NCBI RefSeq assembly: GCF_000002425.4
Contig: NC_037253.1
Coordinates: 435,169-499,168, forward strand
DNA from: Physcomitrium patens
Lineage: Eukaryota; Streptophyta; Bryopsida; Funariales; Funariaceae
Length of the DNA: 64,000 bases
Direction of reading: 5' to 3'
Every line of letters starts with the position of its first letter. The stretch's first letter is position 1. The position numbers were made by a program, and so were the translations under genes. Below, in pieces: positions 37,358 through 49,979 of this stretch. The notes under the pieces were generated by a model. It searched no databases. It worked only from the letters and a program-made list of their open reading frames with translations, and had not been told where the DNA came from.

Positions 37358-38362
37358 ATGGCAGAGCTTGTTGAAATGAAGAGTGTAATGGCACAAATGC
37401 AAGAGCAAATGAGGGAGTTAATGCTTGCGATGCATCAACTCAATTCACCAACACAGGAAAGAACAAGAATAGCAGAAAGTGGAGATATAGAGATGATCGG
37501 AGCTGCTTCAACATCTACAACAAATCACGTTCCTTCTCCAATTGTACAACACCCTATAAGTACTAGAGAACCAAGAATTGCCTTACCTGAGAAATTTGAT
37601 GGTACGAGATCAAAGTTTCGGGGGTTCATCAATCAAGTACAATTGGCAATTGAACTTCAACCGCAAAGCTATCCAACTCCAGGATCACAAGTCAGGTTTA
37701 TTGGCACTCTACTTTCTGGTTCTGCATTATCGTGGTTTTCGTCTTTTCTTGAACAACGAAATCCAATATTGGACAATTTGGAAGCTTTTTTGGCGGAGTT
37801 TCGATCTATGTATGGTGAACACGATGCAACTCGTGTTGCAACAAATAAGATCCGAATTCTGCGACAAGGAAATCGCTCAGTAACAATATATGCTTCACAA
37901 TTTCGACAACTTGCAATTGACATCAAGTGGGATGATGCTGCACTCATCAGTCAATTTCTTTATGGATTGCAATACGAAGTAAAGAAATTGATGCTCAACT
38001 TACCTGATCCTCAAACTTTGAGTCAAGCAATCGATTTTGCGGTAAAATGTGATAATCGACTTTTTGAATTTCGATCTGAGAATCATTCACGGGAACCTCA
38101 ACGTTATTACTCAATGGCAACATCAACATCTTTGCCAAACGTACATTCGGAAGTAGAAGACATGCAAATTGACGTGGTACGTTTTAAACCTCTAACTGAG
38201 CAAGAAAAGATTCGTCGTCGTCAAGAAGGATTATGTTTATATTGCGGAGTACCTAAGCACACTGCTCAACATTGTCCAAAGAAACGACGCAACTATAAAA
38301 TGAGGGGTACGACGGTCAAAGAAGACAACATGTCGGAAAACGGATTCGTCCAGCTACAATAG
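37358..38362 (+). CDS. Element B Gag
   Basis: Starts at the Met of MAELVEMKS; the open frame extends upstream but the leader hairpin and comparison with element A favour this start. It has an N-terminal helical stretch (MAQMQEQMRELM), the retrotransposon Gag core (RIALPEKFDGTRSKFRGFINQ, then LLSGSALSWFSSFLEQ and FLAEFRSMYGEHD) and one CCHC knuckle (CLYCGVPKHTAQHCPKK) near the C-terminus. About 334 residues. It should form the virus-like particle. The pol frame follows within a few bases in another frame. Confidence 0.88.
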   Translation: MAELVEMKSVMAQMQEQMRELMLAMHQLNSPTQERTRIAESGDIEMIGAASTSTTNHVPSPIVQHPISTREPRIALPEKFDGTRSKFRGFINQVQLAIELQPQSYPTPGSQVRFIGTLLSGSALSWFSSFLEQRNPILDNLEAFLAEFRSMYGEHDATRVATNKIRILRQGNRSVTIYASQFRQLAIDIKWDDAALISQFLYGLQYEVKKLMLNLPDPQTLSQAIDFAVKCDNRLFEFRSENHSREPQRYYSMATSTSLPNVHSEVEDMQIDVVRFKPLTEQEKIRRRQEGLCLYCGVPKHTAQHCPKKRRNYKMRGTTVKEDNMSENGFVQLQ

Positions 38363-38367
38363 GGACC

Positions 38368-41300
38368 GTGCAGCTGGAACCTTGTACAATTCCTAATGAA
38401 GGTCCTATCCTCTCCTCAGAACCCTCTCCTTGTTTTATAATAGACTTATATTTAGGACCTAAGAATTACAAAGCCTCTGCTTTATTAGATTCGGGAGCCT
38501 CAGCATGTTTTTTAGATGAACAATTTGTTAAAAGTCGTAAAATATCCTTTGTACAGAAACCTAAACCAGTACATGTAGAAGTCATAGATGGTCGTCTCTT
38601 GTCTTCTGGAGATGTCACTCATGAAACTCATCCTATAAAAGTAACAATAGACGGTCATGATAGCTACATAGCTTTTAACATAATTAAATCCCCGTCCAAT
38701 CTAGTTATTTTAGGTTTATCCTGGCTAGAAAAATATAACCCTCGAATAGATTGGAATTCGCGTAAACTTGACTTTTCCAAAAGCGTTATTAATAGTTCTA
38801 TGAACCAAGTAAAAAATTATAAGTCTAGTACAGTAAAACCCGTACTGATAGGTGCAAAAGCATTTATACACGCAGCAAAAGAAGGATCAACTTTTGCTAT
38901 TTATGCTGCACCTATTTCTGAAAACGTAAAGACTTCAAATGGCATTCCAAGTCAATATCAGGAGTATCAAGACGTTTTTGAGAAAAAGAATGCAGATATT
39001 CTTCCTGAGCATCGTCCATATGATTGTTCAATCGACCTTAAGGAAGGAACTCAGCCACTATTTGGACCAATTTACAGTTTATCGCAAGATGAGATGGCTG
39101 AACTCAAGACATATATTGACGAGAATTTAGCGAAGAATTTCATACGCCATTCAAAATCTCCAACAGGAGCTCCAATTCTATTCGTAAAGAAAAAAGATGG
39201 ATCTTTACAAATGTGTGTTGATTATCGAGGACTCAACAAGATCACAATCAAGAACAGGTATCCATTACCTTTGATATCAGGACTCCTTGACCAGTTGAAT
39301 CAAGCTAAGATCTATACAAAAATAGATCTAAGAAGAGCATATAATCTAGTACGGATCAAAGAAGGAGATGAATGGAAGACTGCGTTTCGAACCAGGTATG
39401 GACATTTCGAATATAATGTCATGCCCTTTGGACTCACGAATGCACCAACTGCTTTTCAACATCTCATGAATGATGTATTTCGTGAATTCTTAGACAATTT
39501 TGTCGTCTGCTATCTAGACGATATCCTGATCTATTCCAAGAACGTCGAAGAACATGAAATACATGTTCGTCAAGTATTACAAAAACTTAGAGATGCAGGA
39601 TTGTACGCCAAGATGGAAAAGTGTGTATTTCACACTACTCAAGTTGACTTTTTAGGATACATCATTTCAAATGATGGTCTCATGATGGATTCTAAGAAAG
39701 TCCAAACAATCGTGGATTGGAAGATTCCAAGGACGGTAAGAGATGTCCAATGTTTCTTGGGATTTACCAATTACTATCGGATCTTCATCAAAGATTTCTC
39801 ACGAGTTGCAGCTCCACTTACACGCTTGACTAGTAAAGATAAATTTCAATGGAATCAAGAAGCGGAAGCAGCATTTGAAGCCTTGAAGACATCGTTTGTC
39901 TCTGCACCAGTCTTATATCGTGTTGACTTTTCCAAGGCATTTTTTATGGAAACAGATGCATCAGATTTTGCCTTGGGTGCAGTTTTATCACAAATGGGAA
40001 CAGATGACAAACTCCATCCGATAGCTTTTCATTCAAAAAAATTCTCAGCAGCCGAGATCAATTATGAGATCCACGATAAAGAACTTCTTGCGATCGTGGA
40101 TTCCTTTCAAGAATGGCGTCATTATCTAGAAGGCGCTTCTAGTCCAGTCACTGTGTATACAGATCACAAGAACCTCGAGTATTTCATGTCAGCACGCGTG
40201 TTGAATCGTCGTCAAGCTCGTTGGAGTATGTCTTTGTCAAGATTCGAGTTCATTATCACTTATCGGCCAGGAAAACAACAAGGTTTATCCGATGCCCTGT
40301 CTAGACGTTCTTATTTTGCACCAAAAGAAGGAGATGCAGCTTTTGAGCAACAAAGAACGGTCCTCTTGAAACCGGAGCAATTTCATCTCCGAGCAATGAA
40401 ATCAACATTGACTGTTGATTCAACTTTTCTCAAGCAAATCCAGTCCAGTATGTCCTCAGACCCTCTTGTTTATGATATCGAGAATAATTCTTCCAAGTTT
40501 CATGATCCTTCTAAGTTTGAGTTCAAGAATGATCTATTATATTTTGAAGGACGCCTATATGTTCCAGAAGGAGAAGCACGTTTATGTGTTCTTCAAGCAC
40601 GTCATGACTTTCCAGCAGCAGGGCACTTTGGATATAATAAGACTTTGGAACTCATATCAAGAGATTTTTGGTGGCCACAAATGTGGAAGTCAGTCAAAGA
40701 CTTTGTACAATCATGTGATATTTGTTCAAGATCAAAAATTCCTCATCATCGACCTTACGGACTTCTTCAGCCATTACCTATACCAGAACAACCATGGTCT
40801 TCTGTTTCTATGGATTTCATCACAGATCTTCCAAGCTCAAGATCTTATGATTCTACATTTTTGATAGTAGATCGTTTCACCAAGATGGCACATTTTGTGC
40901 CATGTACAAAATCTATCACAGGTGAAGAAACAGCTAAGCTTTTCATTGATAATATCTATCGCTATCATGGATTACGTAAAGATATCATATCGGATAGGGG
41001 AACTCAATTTGTGTCAAGATTTTGGAGGACCCTTTTCAAGATTTTAAAAGTGGACATAAAGCTATCTTCGGCTTTCCATCCTCAAACTGATGGACAAACA
41101 GAGCGCGTAAACCAAGTCTTGGAGCAATATTTAAGGTGTACTATCAACTACCAACAAGATGATTGGACAACCCTTCTGCCATTGGCAGAGTTTGCTTATA
41201 ATAATACGGTACATTCTTCCACGCAACAAACACCTTTCTTTGCCAATTATGGCTATCATCCACGACTTGATACTTTTGATTTTTCAAAAGTTGATAATCC

Positions 41301-41855
41301 TGCAGCAGAAGATATGGAAATCGGTTGTCAGAGTTACATACAATAATGAAGACACAATTGAAGGAAGCTCAAGAACGACAAAAGATAAACGCAGATCTAT
41401 ATCGTAAGGAGCAACCACAAATCAATGTGGGTGATAAGGTATGGCTACTTCGTCGCAATATCAAGACTACTCGACCTTGTGACAAATTGGACTATCGTAG
41501 GCTTGGCCCCTTTTCTGTTTCTGAACAGATCAACCCAGTTGCATATCGGTTACATCTACCGGAGTCAATGAAGATCCATCCTATATTCCACGTATCTCTT
41601 CTTGAACCATATAAGACAGTGGATATACAAGGAAGAAGACAAATGCCACCGCCTCCTATAGAAGTAGATAATAATGAAGAATTTGAGGTGGAAGAGATAT
41701 TAGACTCAAGGCGGCGCCGAAATAAGCTGGAATATCTTGTTCATTGGCGCGGATATGATATTAGTGAACGCACATGGGAGCCATCCAGGAATCTTGCAAA
41801 TGCATCAGCTAAAGTCAAAGTTTTTCATCAAAGACATCCATCAAAACCAAGATGA
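38368..41855 (+). pseudogene. Element B Pol with C-terminal chromodomain, about one break
   Basis: Domains in order: aspartic protease (LLDSGASACFLDE near 38480-38525), reverse transcriptase ([17 protein letters not shown] near 39190; YLDDILIYSK near 39510), RNase H (METDASDFALGAVLSQ near 39950; IHDKELLAIV), integrase with HHCC finger (about 40600-40740) and catalytic core (MDFITDLPSS, DRGTQFVSRFW, HPQTDGQTERVNQ; about 40810-41130), then a GPY/F-like region (KVWLLRRNIKT, RRLGPF) and an HP1-like chromodomain (about 41680-41830; EVEEILDSR, YLVHWRGYD, RTWEP). The chromodomain places it in the chromoviruses, whose integrases are steered to methylated histone H3. The aromatic residues expected for a methyl-lysine cage are present. 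One break apart, it looks whole. Confidence 0.93.
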
Positions 41856-41949
41856 AAATCTCTCTTATAAAAGAGACAAGATTGAGGCAAGATAACATTC
41901 AATTTCCTATCCTTGTTTGTAACTTCTTTACATTTGTGACGCTAATTAG

Positions 41950-42372
41950 ATGGAGAGCCAACAACCAGCGGATTCAACTCAAGAACCTTCGTTTGTTGAC
42001 CTACCGGACGTGACATTACGATTGTCACAACCTTCAAGACGACGCAATCGAGATGAAGATCTTCAAGAATGACATGTTCTTCCTCGAACAGATGGTGAGA
42101 TACAACGCGTTTGGTATCACGATTTGGGAAGGGACTCCCGATGTTTGGTGATTTTGCTAGAGGTAGGAACAACTCCTGATGGTGTTCGGAATATTCTATT
42201 TGAAGGAAGTTATGAAGGCCTCAATAATGATCAAATAACTGGGTGGTCTTCCCGCCCTGGTATGGGACACTACCGATGGTTGAGAGGCCCTATCAATCAT
42301 CTTCGAAGAGAACAGAGATCAGAGTATGTGGCGAATATAATTCGTCGCATCATAGATTTCCTCAACATATGA
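41950..42372 (+). pseudogene. Extra frame 3' of pol in element B, unknown function
   Basis: Between the chromodomain and the 3' LTR lies a frame in sense orientation starting ATGGAGAGCCAA (MESQ). It contains VTLRLSQPSRRRNRDED early and LVILLE, GMGHYRWLRGP, INHLRREQ and an RRIIDFL end late. A homologous stretch occurs at the same place in element A. I recognise no known family: it is not an RNase H, envelope or dUTPase. The copy looks broken about once. Confidence 0.55.
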
Positions 42373-42413
42373 TGACCGCTCCTCGTGGAACTCGTCTCTA
42401 GAAGGGAAGGTAA

Positions 42414-42965
42414 TGTCACGGCCATAATCATGTAAGCTAATAATTACATATAGAAATAGGTAGAAGTAAGTAAAAGTAGATAAAAGTAAGTTAATTATAT
42501 AATATTTAATATAGAAGCTTCCTAGAAACTTCCTAGACGCTGCTTTGACTTCATAGGTGTCTTTAATTGACTTTTTGGATTAGAAACGTGGTCAACAAGT
42601 TGGCCATGTGCCACACATGTTGTTAGCTTGAAGATCAAACTAACTATGTGGCCCACACGTAGAAAAACTTGCCTTGTAAGTCAAGGCATGTGTCCTACAA
42701 AGTCAACACATATTGGAGGTCCTATAGAACGTCGCCACGTAGCCCCTAGTTAGATAGTATATATAGAGACAAGAGTGAAGGCTTCTTCACTCTTGTCAAC
42801 TCCTTTCTTGCTTCTAGTCTAGTTTCAAGGGTCTCTAGTTTTCTTGTATTTTGGCAATAGCCATTCCAGTTTCTTTCTTAATATACATATTTCTATTTTG
42901 TCCTATTTCTTTTTGAGAAAAGTCTCACTTACTCTTTAGCTTTCATCGAGTTCTTGTCCTTGACA
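42414..42965 (+). repeat. Element B 3' LTR (552 bp)
   Basis: Ungapped partner of 36594-37145 with three differences. A purine-rich tract (TAGAAGGGAAGG) lies just upstream as the plus-strand primer. Confidence 0.95.
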
Positions 42966-42970
42966 CCTTA

Positions 42971-44655
42971 ATCCCAATTATAAGATGGCCTCAATTAAGA
43001 GTTACTTATAATTGGTGGTGCGAAGTGAAGTATGTAATTGGCAAAAAACCAAAGACGAAAAATCATAATACAAGTAGAAGAAATGAAATCAAGTAATTAC
43101 AACACCTAAAACTAAGTCACAATTTGTTTACTATATTTTTATCTAATAAAAAGTAAAAATAAAAAATAAAAGTATATTTTTAGATAAAATTTTTATTATC
43201 TTTTTAATGATGTAAGAGCCATGTAAATCCGAATTATTATGAGTAAGTTATAAAATTTTAAAAATATGAAGTAAATAATTGAAAAATCAAGTAAAAATAT
43301 TTTACCTCAAAGATAATTTGCTTATAGATCAAGGGTTCGAATCTCACCAAGGCTCTTATATAGTGTATAAGGTTATTTAGAGAGGTGACGAGGCCTTAGT
43401 CTTATCTTCCTATCTATACCCAAGGTACAACAACCTAAATGGGACTTATACACCTCCCTTCCTATAAGGACTAGACTAGCTATTGGTCCTCCTATTTTTT
43501 ACTAGTAAAATTCATTTTTTTACGTTTTCATATTCACCATGGTATTTAAAAAAAATCCTATTAGTCTAAGAACATTGTGTAGCCTTCAATTCTTACTCCA
43601 TTTCTTCATAATGGCTCCCGAAATGGTAAAACATATTTTTACCAAAGTATTGAAAATTTCTCTAAAAATTCCTAAAATAGTTTAAATAAATTTTAAATAA
43701 ATTTTAAAAATTCCTATAATGATTCTATAATATTAATATTAATTTAAGGCTATAATTTCTTATCTTAATTATTTTTATAGTATTAAAATCAATCTAAATC
43801 TACTATAAATCCTACTTTCTATATAACTAACTAAAAAGACATGAGATTCTTTCCCATGCTTCTTCTAACTACTAACTAAGATTTATAGTTTTTTTTATAA
43901 ATAACATATATAGTTAAAAGATCAATATAGATATTGATCTTAATGAATAATGCTAATTATTCAATAATAAATAAAAATCCTAAACCAACTAAAATAATTA
44001 CCTCCAAGATTTATTAAGACTCCATTTCTTCTCTTTTAATATTATTCTTCTTCATTTAACATCTTCTAAGTACATCTTCACATAACAATTGTAATTTTGG
44101 CACTCTACATGCATTCTTTTGTCCTAACCAACTCGTGAGTCAATTTGATGACTCACAGATTTCATCTAGATACTCTTAATATTTAATAAGATGTATGATT
44201 GGTATCTTATCAATAGCTGCTCATCTCTTAGAAGTAAAGACCTTTGAGATCTATCATCTAACATCTACAAGTTGATGATTGCAAACTTTGATACCCTTGT
44301 ATGTATACCATATATTATATTTAATATTATATATAATATATAATATAATATCTAATATATATCTGTATTTATTTGATATTTTATTTTATATAATATTAAA
44401 ATTTTTATTATTTAAAATTTCTTCTAGATGCTTCAAAAATATTAAAAAATATATTAAATTAATATTTTAAAGATTATTTTTATATTAAAAATTTCTATTA
44501 GATTTTCTATATTAATTATATTTTTTTTATTAATACTATTTTACCTATGTCTAGAATCTTCCAAACTAATCTTCATCTAATAATTATAATTTGGTATTTT
44601 AAATGTAATCTTTTGTTCTTAAAACAACTAATGAGTCAATTTAATGATTTATATT
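42971..44655. other. AT-rich DNA with a direct repeat and SINE-like segment
   Basis: No coding signal. A stretch at about 44036-44160 is repeated at about 44530-44655 (for example ATCTTTTGT, GAGTCAATTT) with mostly C-to-T and G-to-A differences. A SINE candidate lies at about 43240-43500. Confidence 0.45.
43240..43500 (+). mobile_element. Candidate tRNA-derived SINE
   Basis: AAGGGTTCGAATCTC at about 43327-43341 is a near-perfect RNA polymerase III B box. It follows a stretch with a weak A-box-like position (about 43295-43310). The tail continues ACCAAGGCTC and ends in TCCTCCTATTTTTTACT, a T-rich pol III-like end. There is no cloverleaf, so it is not a tRNA gene. The head is decayed. Confidence 0.35.
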
Positions 44656-46720
44656 GTTTATTATAAAAACTTAGAAATATAGGATTATATATTAAGATGA
44701 AAAAGTATATATTTCACACCACTTAATTTGGCTTTTTAAGCTATACCAATTCAAATGATAGTCTTATAATGGATCTTAAGAAAGTTCAAATTATTATAAA
44801 TTAGAAGTTTTCAAATTAATAAATATTATCTAATATTTTTTGAAATTTGCCAATTACTATTGAATCTTTATCAGATTTTTTTCAAATTGTAGGTCTACTT
44901 ATATATTTGACATGTAAAGACAAACTTAAGTAGAAAAAAGAAGTCAAAACATCTTTTGAAGTCTTAAAGATAATATATTATATTAAAATTTTTAAGGCCT
45001 TTTATATAAAAATAGATATATTAGACTTTATTTTAAATACTATATTATTATAAATGAGAATAGATGACAAATTCTACTTGATAACTTTTTATCTAGAAAA
45101 TTTCCAACAACCAAAATTAATTATGAGATCTACAATAAAAAGCTTCTTATAATTGTAGATTCATTTCAAGAATAACATCATTATCTAGAAGGCATTTTCA
45201 ATCTAGTTATTTTATTTACAAATCACAAGAATCTTAAGAGTTTTATAGAAACATATTTTGAATCATTGCCAAGCTTGTTGGAATATGTCTTTATTAAAAT
45301 TTGATTTTAAGATCACTTATCAATAAGGACAAGAAGATTTATAAGACGTCTTTTCAAAATTTTATTATCTTGCATCAAAAAAAAGAGATGCAAATTTTGA
45401 TCAAGAAAGAACAATTTTCTTAAAATCAGAGTATTTTCATCTTTGATTCATGAAATTAATATTGACAATTCATTTAATCTTTCTTAAGCAAGTTAAATTG
45501 AGTATGTCCTCTGATTTTTTCATTTATGATATTAAGAATAACTCTTCTAAGTCTTATGATACTTCTAAATTTGAGTTCAAAAATAATCTATTTTATTTTA
45601 AGGATTGATTATATATTTTAGAAGACAAAGCACAATTACATATTCTTGAAGCTTATCTCTACTTTCTAAGTATAGAATATTTTTAATATAATAAGTCTTT
45701 AGAAATAATATCTATTCAAATTTTTTTTTATAGATTTTTTATGGTTCTAAATATAGAATATAATTTAATATTTTTTATAATAATGTGACTTTTCTTCTAG
45801 ATAAAAAATTCTTCATCATCAATCTTATAGACTTTTTCAATCTTATCTGCCTTTTCCTATTTTAAAACAACCATGGTCTTTTGTTTCTATGGATTTTATC
45901 ACAAACCTTTTAGTTTCAAGTTCTTATAATTCTATAATTAAGATAGTAGATCATTTCACAATGATGGCTTATTTTAAATTATGTACAAAATCTATCATAG
46001 ATTAAAAAAAATAGCTAAGCTTTTTTTTGACAATATCTATTACTATTATGGATTGTCTAAGGATATTATATTAAATAAGAATATTTAATATGTATCAAGA
46101 TTTTAAGATTTTAAAAATAGATATAAAACTATTTTGATTTTCTATCTTCAAATTGATAGATAAATAGAGTATATGAATCAAGTTTTGAATTAGTATTTGA
46201 GGTGTACCATCAAATATCAATAAGATTATTGGACAATTTTTTTTTATTATTAATAAAATTTATTTATGATAATATCGTATATTCTTCTATTTATCAAATA
46301 TATTTTATTGCTAATTATGATTATCATCTATAACTTGATGATTTTGACTTTTCAAAATTTCATAATCCTATGACCGAAGATTTAACAAATTGTTTATTTG
46401 AGCTACATACATCAATAAAGATACAATTAAAAGAAGCTCAAGAATGATAAAAGATCAAAGCAGATGTCTATTATAAGGAGCAACTTTAATTCTATATTGG
46501 TAATAAAGTATCGCTATTTCATCATATTATGAAGACTATTTGTCTTTATAACAAGTTGGACTACTATAGACTTGGATTATTTCTTATATATAATTAAATC
46601 AATTCATTTTCTTATTAATTACATCTACTAGAATCTACAAAGATCCATCATATATTTCACATATTTCTTCTTAAGTCATTGCCAAGAATATGAATCTCAA
46701 AGAAGCAAAAGAACAATATA
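44656..46720 (+). mobile_element. Element D: decayed B-family pol fragment
   Basis: It aligns with B pol from the end of reverse transcriptase (ATATTTCACACCACTTAA corresponds to the FHTTQ region) through RNase H, integrase (TGGTCTTTTGTTTCTATGGA near 45880) and the start of the post-integrase region (ATCCATCATATATTTCACAT near 46640). No LTR in sense orientation adjoins it. Heavily broken; the changes are mostly transitions. Confidence 0.7.
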
Positions 46721-46744
46721 TTCCTATATAACTCAAAAAGTAAA

Positions 46745-47080
46745 AAAAATCACTCAAAGATGGTATAATATTAAACTAGAATGGCTATTGTCAAAAAAAT
46801 AAAAAGATATTGATAAGAGTAAAGAAGGCTTCATTATTATCTCTATATATACACTATCTAATTTGAAGTTACAAAGTAATGTTCTATAGGACCTTTGACA
46901 TATGTCCAAATTGTGAGATATATGACTTAATTTGTAAGGCAAATTTTTTACATGTGCACCACATAATATGCTTATTACACAAGCTATTAATATATTATTC
47001 TATTATAGTTTGGCTACCATATAAAACTAATGTATATATATATTTAATTTACTATATAATTTGGTGAGAGTTATGTTATT
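46745..47080 (-). mobile_element. Inverted B-family LTR fragment
   Basis: Reversed, this matches the B LTR from AGCCATTCTAG back through TCAACTC..., the TATA region (CTATATATACACTATCTAA on the plus strand) and the CACATG and GGTCC words. It abuts element D in the opposite orientation, so the two derive from different insertions or an inversion. Confidence 0.6.
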
Positions 47081-48192
47081 AGTTTTTATTTGATTACAAA
47101 ATACAATAAAATTACTACTTTGAAGTAATTATTTTAAAAGAGCTACTATTTAGATTTATTTTATGTTAATAATAGTTTTTATATTTTTAGAGCCACCTTT
47201 ATTGGATACTAGTGATTCTTGAAATCTTATTTTGTTTCTTTTATTTGATGTTTACAACATATATTATATAAAATTTACTAAAAAAAAGATTGGAGAAAAA
47301 TTTTGATATCAAAAAGAGTAGTTAGAATATCCATATAGATGAATGGAGATGGATGATAAAAATCTCCATTCTTATTTGTGAAAAATCATATCCAATGAAC
47401 TTTAAGGAAGCTAACCAAGGCCTTATTAGGAATTAGGATTATTTTTTCAAGAATATTCAAATATCAAATCTTGAAATTAATAATTTTAGATTTTGAATAT
47501 AATTTTGGTATAAGTTTTGTATGATTTGGAGTTTTTATGAAGAAAATATTGATGTTCAAAATCAAGGTGTTGATTTTGTATCTACTATCATTCTTTGGAA
47601 TATAATGCATGTGTACAAAAAAGAATAAAAGATTGGCAATTAGAATTGTATAGAGTAATTTTTAAACTATATTTTATATATATTTCTTAATGAATTATAA
47701 GTTAGAATAAAAGGAATATTTGAAGTTAAAATCAATACTTGGAATCTTAAGACTATAAGTGACTTAATTTACTAGTGGTTGTGTTTTGAACTATATCTCA
47801 AGCAATTTGATAACATTTTGATTCAATTTTTTTTAAAATATATATTATCATGTCATTAAGTTATATAATTTTTTTTGTGGCATTTGACTTTTGGATTTTT
47901 GAGATATGATGAAAATAGTACTTAGGTGCTTATAAATTAGGATTTAGAATATGGCTAGAATTTCTAAGATGCCAAAAATTAATAATAAAATTATAGTTCA
48001 TTTTTTTTTTGATAAAGCTTAAAAATAAATGCTACATTATCTAAATTTTTTTTAAAAAAGGTTGAATCAAGAGATATGAAATTTTAAAGTTTAAGAAGAA
48101 AAAATTCTTTTGTGGAAAACAAATGTTTTGAAGTGGTTTTGTTACAATTTGACATTTTATGCACAACAAAGAGATTTTTAGAAGCCAAGACT

Positions 48193-48193
48193 T

Positions 48194-48227
<34 letters not shown>

Positions 48228-48229
48228 TG
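48193..48229. repeat. (TA)n microsatellite
   Basis: About 17 AT/TA dinucleotides. Confidence 0.85.
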
Positions 48230-49471
48230 TTAAAGATGGATATATGGAGATATAATAGAATTTTGATATAAATATGAGTTTTAAAAAGAAATAATGGATT
48301 TTCTTTGAAATTATTAAAAATCTAACTAATCAACAAATTATCAATATGATTTGGAATAATAAAGGATGTTAGGAAATTTCTAGATGCTCTAAAAAATCTT
48401 AAATATAAATCTTTTTAAATAATAAAGTTTTTTAATAGTAGAATTATTTTTTAATATTGTTGTATTTATTACTTTTTTATATTTAGAATAAATCACTTAT
48501 TAGAGCTTGATCAATAAATTAAAGCGAAATTCTCTATAATTAAGTATCTAATATATTTTTAGATTATTAATTAGGCTATGCAATAGAGGCAAGGGATGAC
48601 GTACAATAAGTTATTTACTAGATACTGTTTGGAGATTTTTGTAGCCAAAGCACTACTATTGTTGGTTCTATTCTAAATTAATTTTTCATATGAAGGTTGA
48701 GGTACTCATTAGAAGGACATCAATGGTGGCAACATCCTGTTTCTCTCTTTATTAGTAGCATTGTAGTGGCACTAAAGTTTTTTTTTTTTTTTTTTTGGAT
48801 TCTCTTTTTCAGTGGCTGAATAGATAAAGCTTGGCTTGTTTTTGGTTTTTTTAGCTTCATATATGAGTCAAAGATTTAGCTCATGCTATCAGAGATCATC
48901 CATAAAGCCAAGATAGTCCAACAATTAAATCTAATAAATAGCACCTTGGACAAGATATCCATGAAAAAAGTGTCATATCAATTTGATCAATAGGATTGAG
49001 GAGCTTTTGCTTTGTCCTTGTAGTATAACTTAGTTTTTATGGCTCTAAAGATTGTGCATAAGCATGTGGCAAGAAGTAATAGGAACTAGGTAAAGTGGGT
49101 AGTTATTAGAAAAATAAGAATTGAAACTAAAATCATATTATTGATTAATCCATATGAAGAAGCCAAATAAGCACAAACATGAAAAATTGTTGATTCTTGA
49201 TTCAACGTCATTTCTCTATTAACTTTTGGTTTAGGAATTTTTTAGTATCCATTCAATGAATCTTTTATAACAGAAGTTGATAGGAAGAGTGGTACATTGA
49301 AGAATCTTACTACTATAAGAAAATAAGCATTTGGAACAAACATCTCTAATTGGGAGTAATTACAAGAATTGTTTTTATGTAAGAGTGAGATTTCTAAATT
49401 AAATGAATTTACATTTAGATGGAATTTAGAAGCTAAATAAAGTTAGGTTAGGATTTGATGAAAATTAATTT

Positions 49472-49565
49472 GGATGAAATTATTAATCAAAGATGATCTA
49501 CTATGGATGAAATTATTAATTAAAAATGATCTATTATAAATAAAATTATAATGGATGAAATATCA
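49472..49565 (+). repeat. 33-bp tandem repeat, about 2.5 copies
   Basis: Two full units starting GGATGAAATTATTAAT (49472-49504 and 49505-49537) and a partial, diverged third copy. Confidence 0.6.
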
Positions 49566-49979
49566 TCTATAAATGAATTTTTATTTAGGATTGAATTTTG
49601 ATTCTTAGATAAAATTTTATTATTGGATAAATTATGTTAAAATAATAATAATAATAATAAATAAATAAATAAATATAAAATAATAAAAAATTATGATCTA
49701 TGTACAAATTTTTATTATGACTCATATTGCAAGTATAATTTATAGTGATGGTTTGTTGTTGATTAAAGACATAAAATTAGAGAAGTTAGAAGTATTTTAA
49801 TCAAGATCTAAATAATAGATATTATTCATAAATTATATAGATAATTTAATTATTATAAACTAGAATAAACTTCCAACTAATTGATGTTTATTTTGGCTCA
49901 CATCAAACTAAATAGAGACCATGGAGTAAGAAACTTGTGCAATACTTAATAAATATCTTATTTTTTCTTTAAATATATT

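Larger units (their letters stand above)
36589..42970 (+). mobile_element. Element B: young, nearly whole Ty3/gypsy chromovirus with TSD
   Basis: 6372 bp from LTR to LTR (36594-42965), flanked by the 5-bp duplication CCTTA (36589-36593 and 42966-42970). The LTRs are 552 bp each, align without gaps and differ at 3 positions, so insertion is recent. Parts in order: LTR with TATA box, self-priming site, leader hairpin, gag, protease, reverse transcriptase, RNase H, integrase, chromodomain, extra 3' frame, LTR. Gag looks whole; the remainder has about one break in pol and one in the extra frame. It is the best-preserved member of the family that makes up most of 27-58 kb. Confidence 0.96.
47081..49975. 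other. AT-rich DNA without recognised genes
   Basis: No coding signal seen. There is a TA-rich microsatellite at 48193-48229, a T run at about 48779-48797, and a tandem 33-bp repeat at 49472-49565. Confidence 0.4.

Noticed and set aside
43320-43345. A tRNA gene suggested by GGTTCGAATCTC
   Set aside because: No acceptor stem, D-arm or anticodon arm can be paired around it; treated as a SINE candidate.
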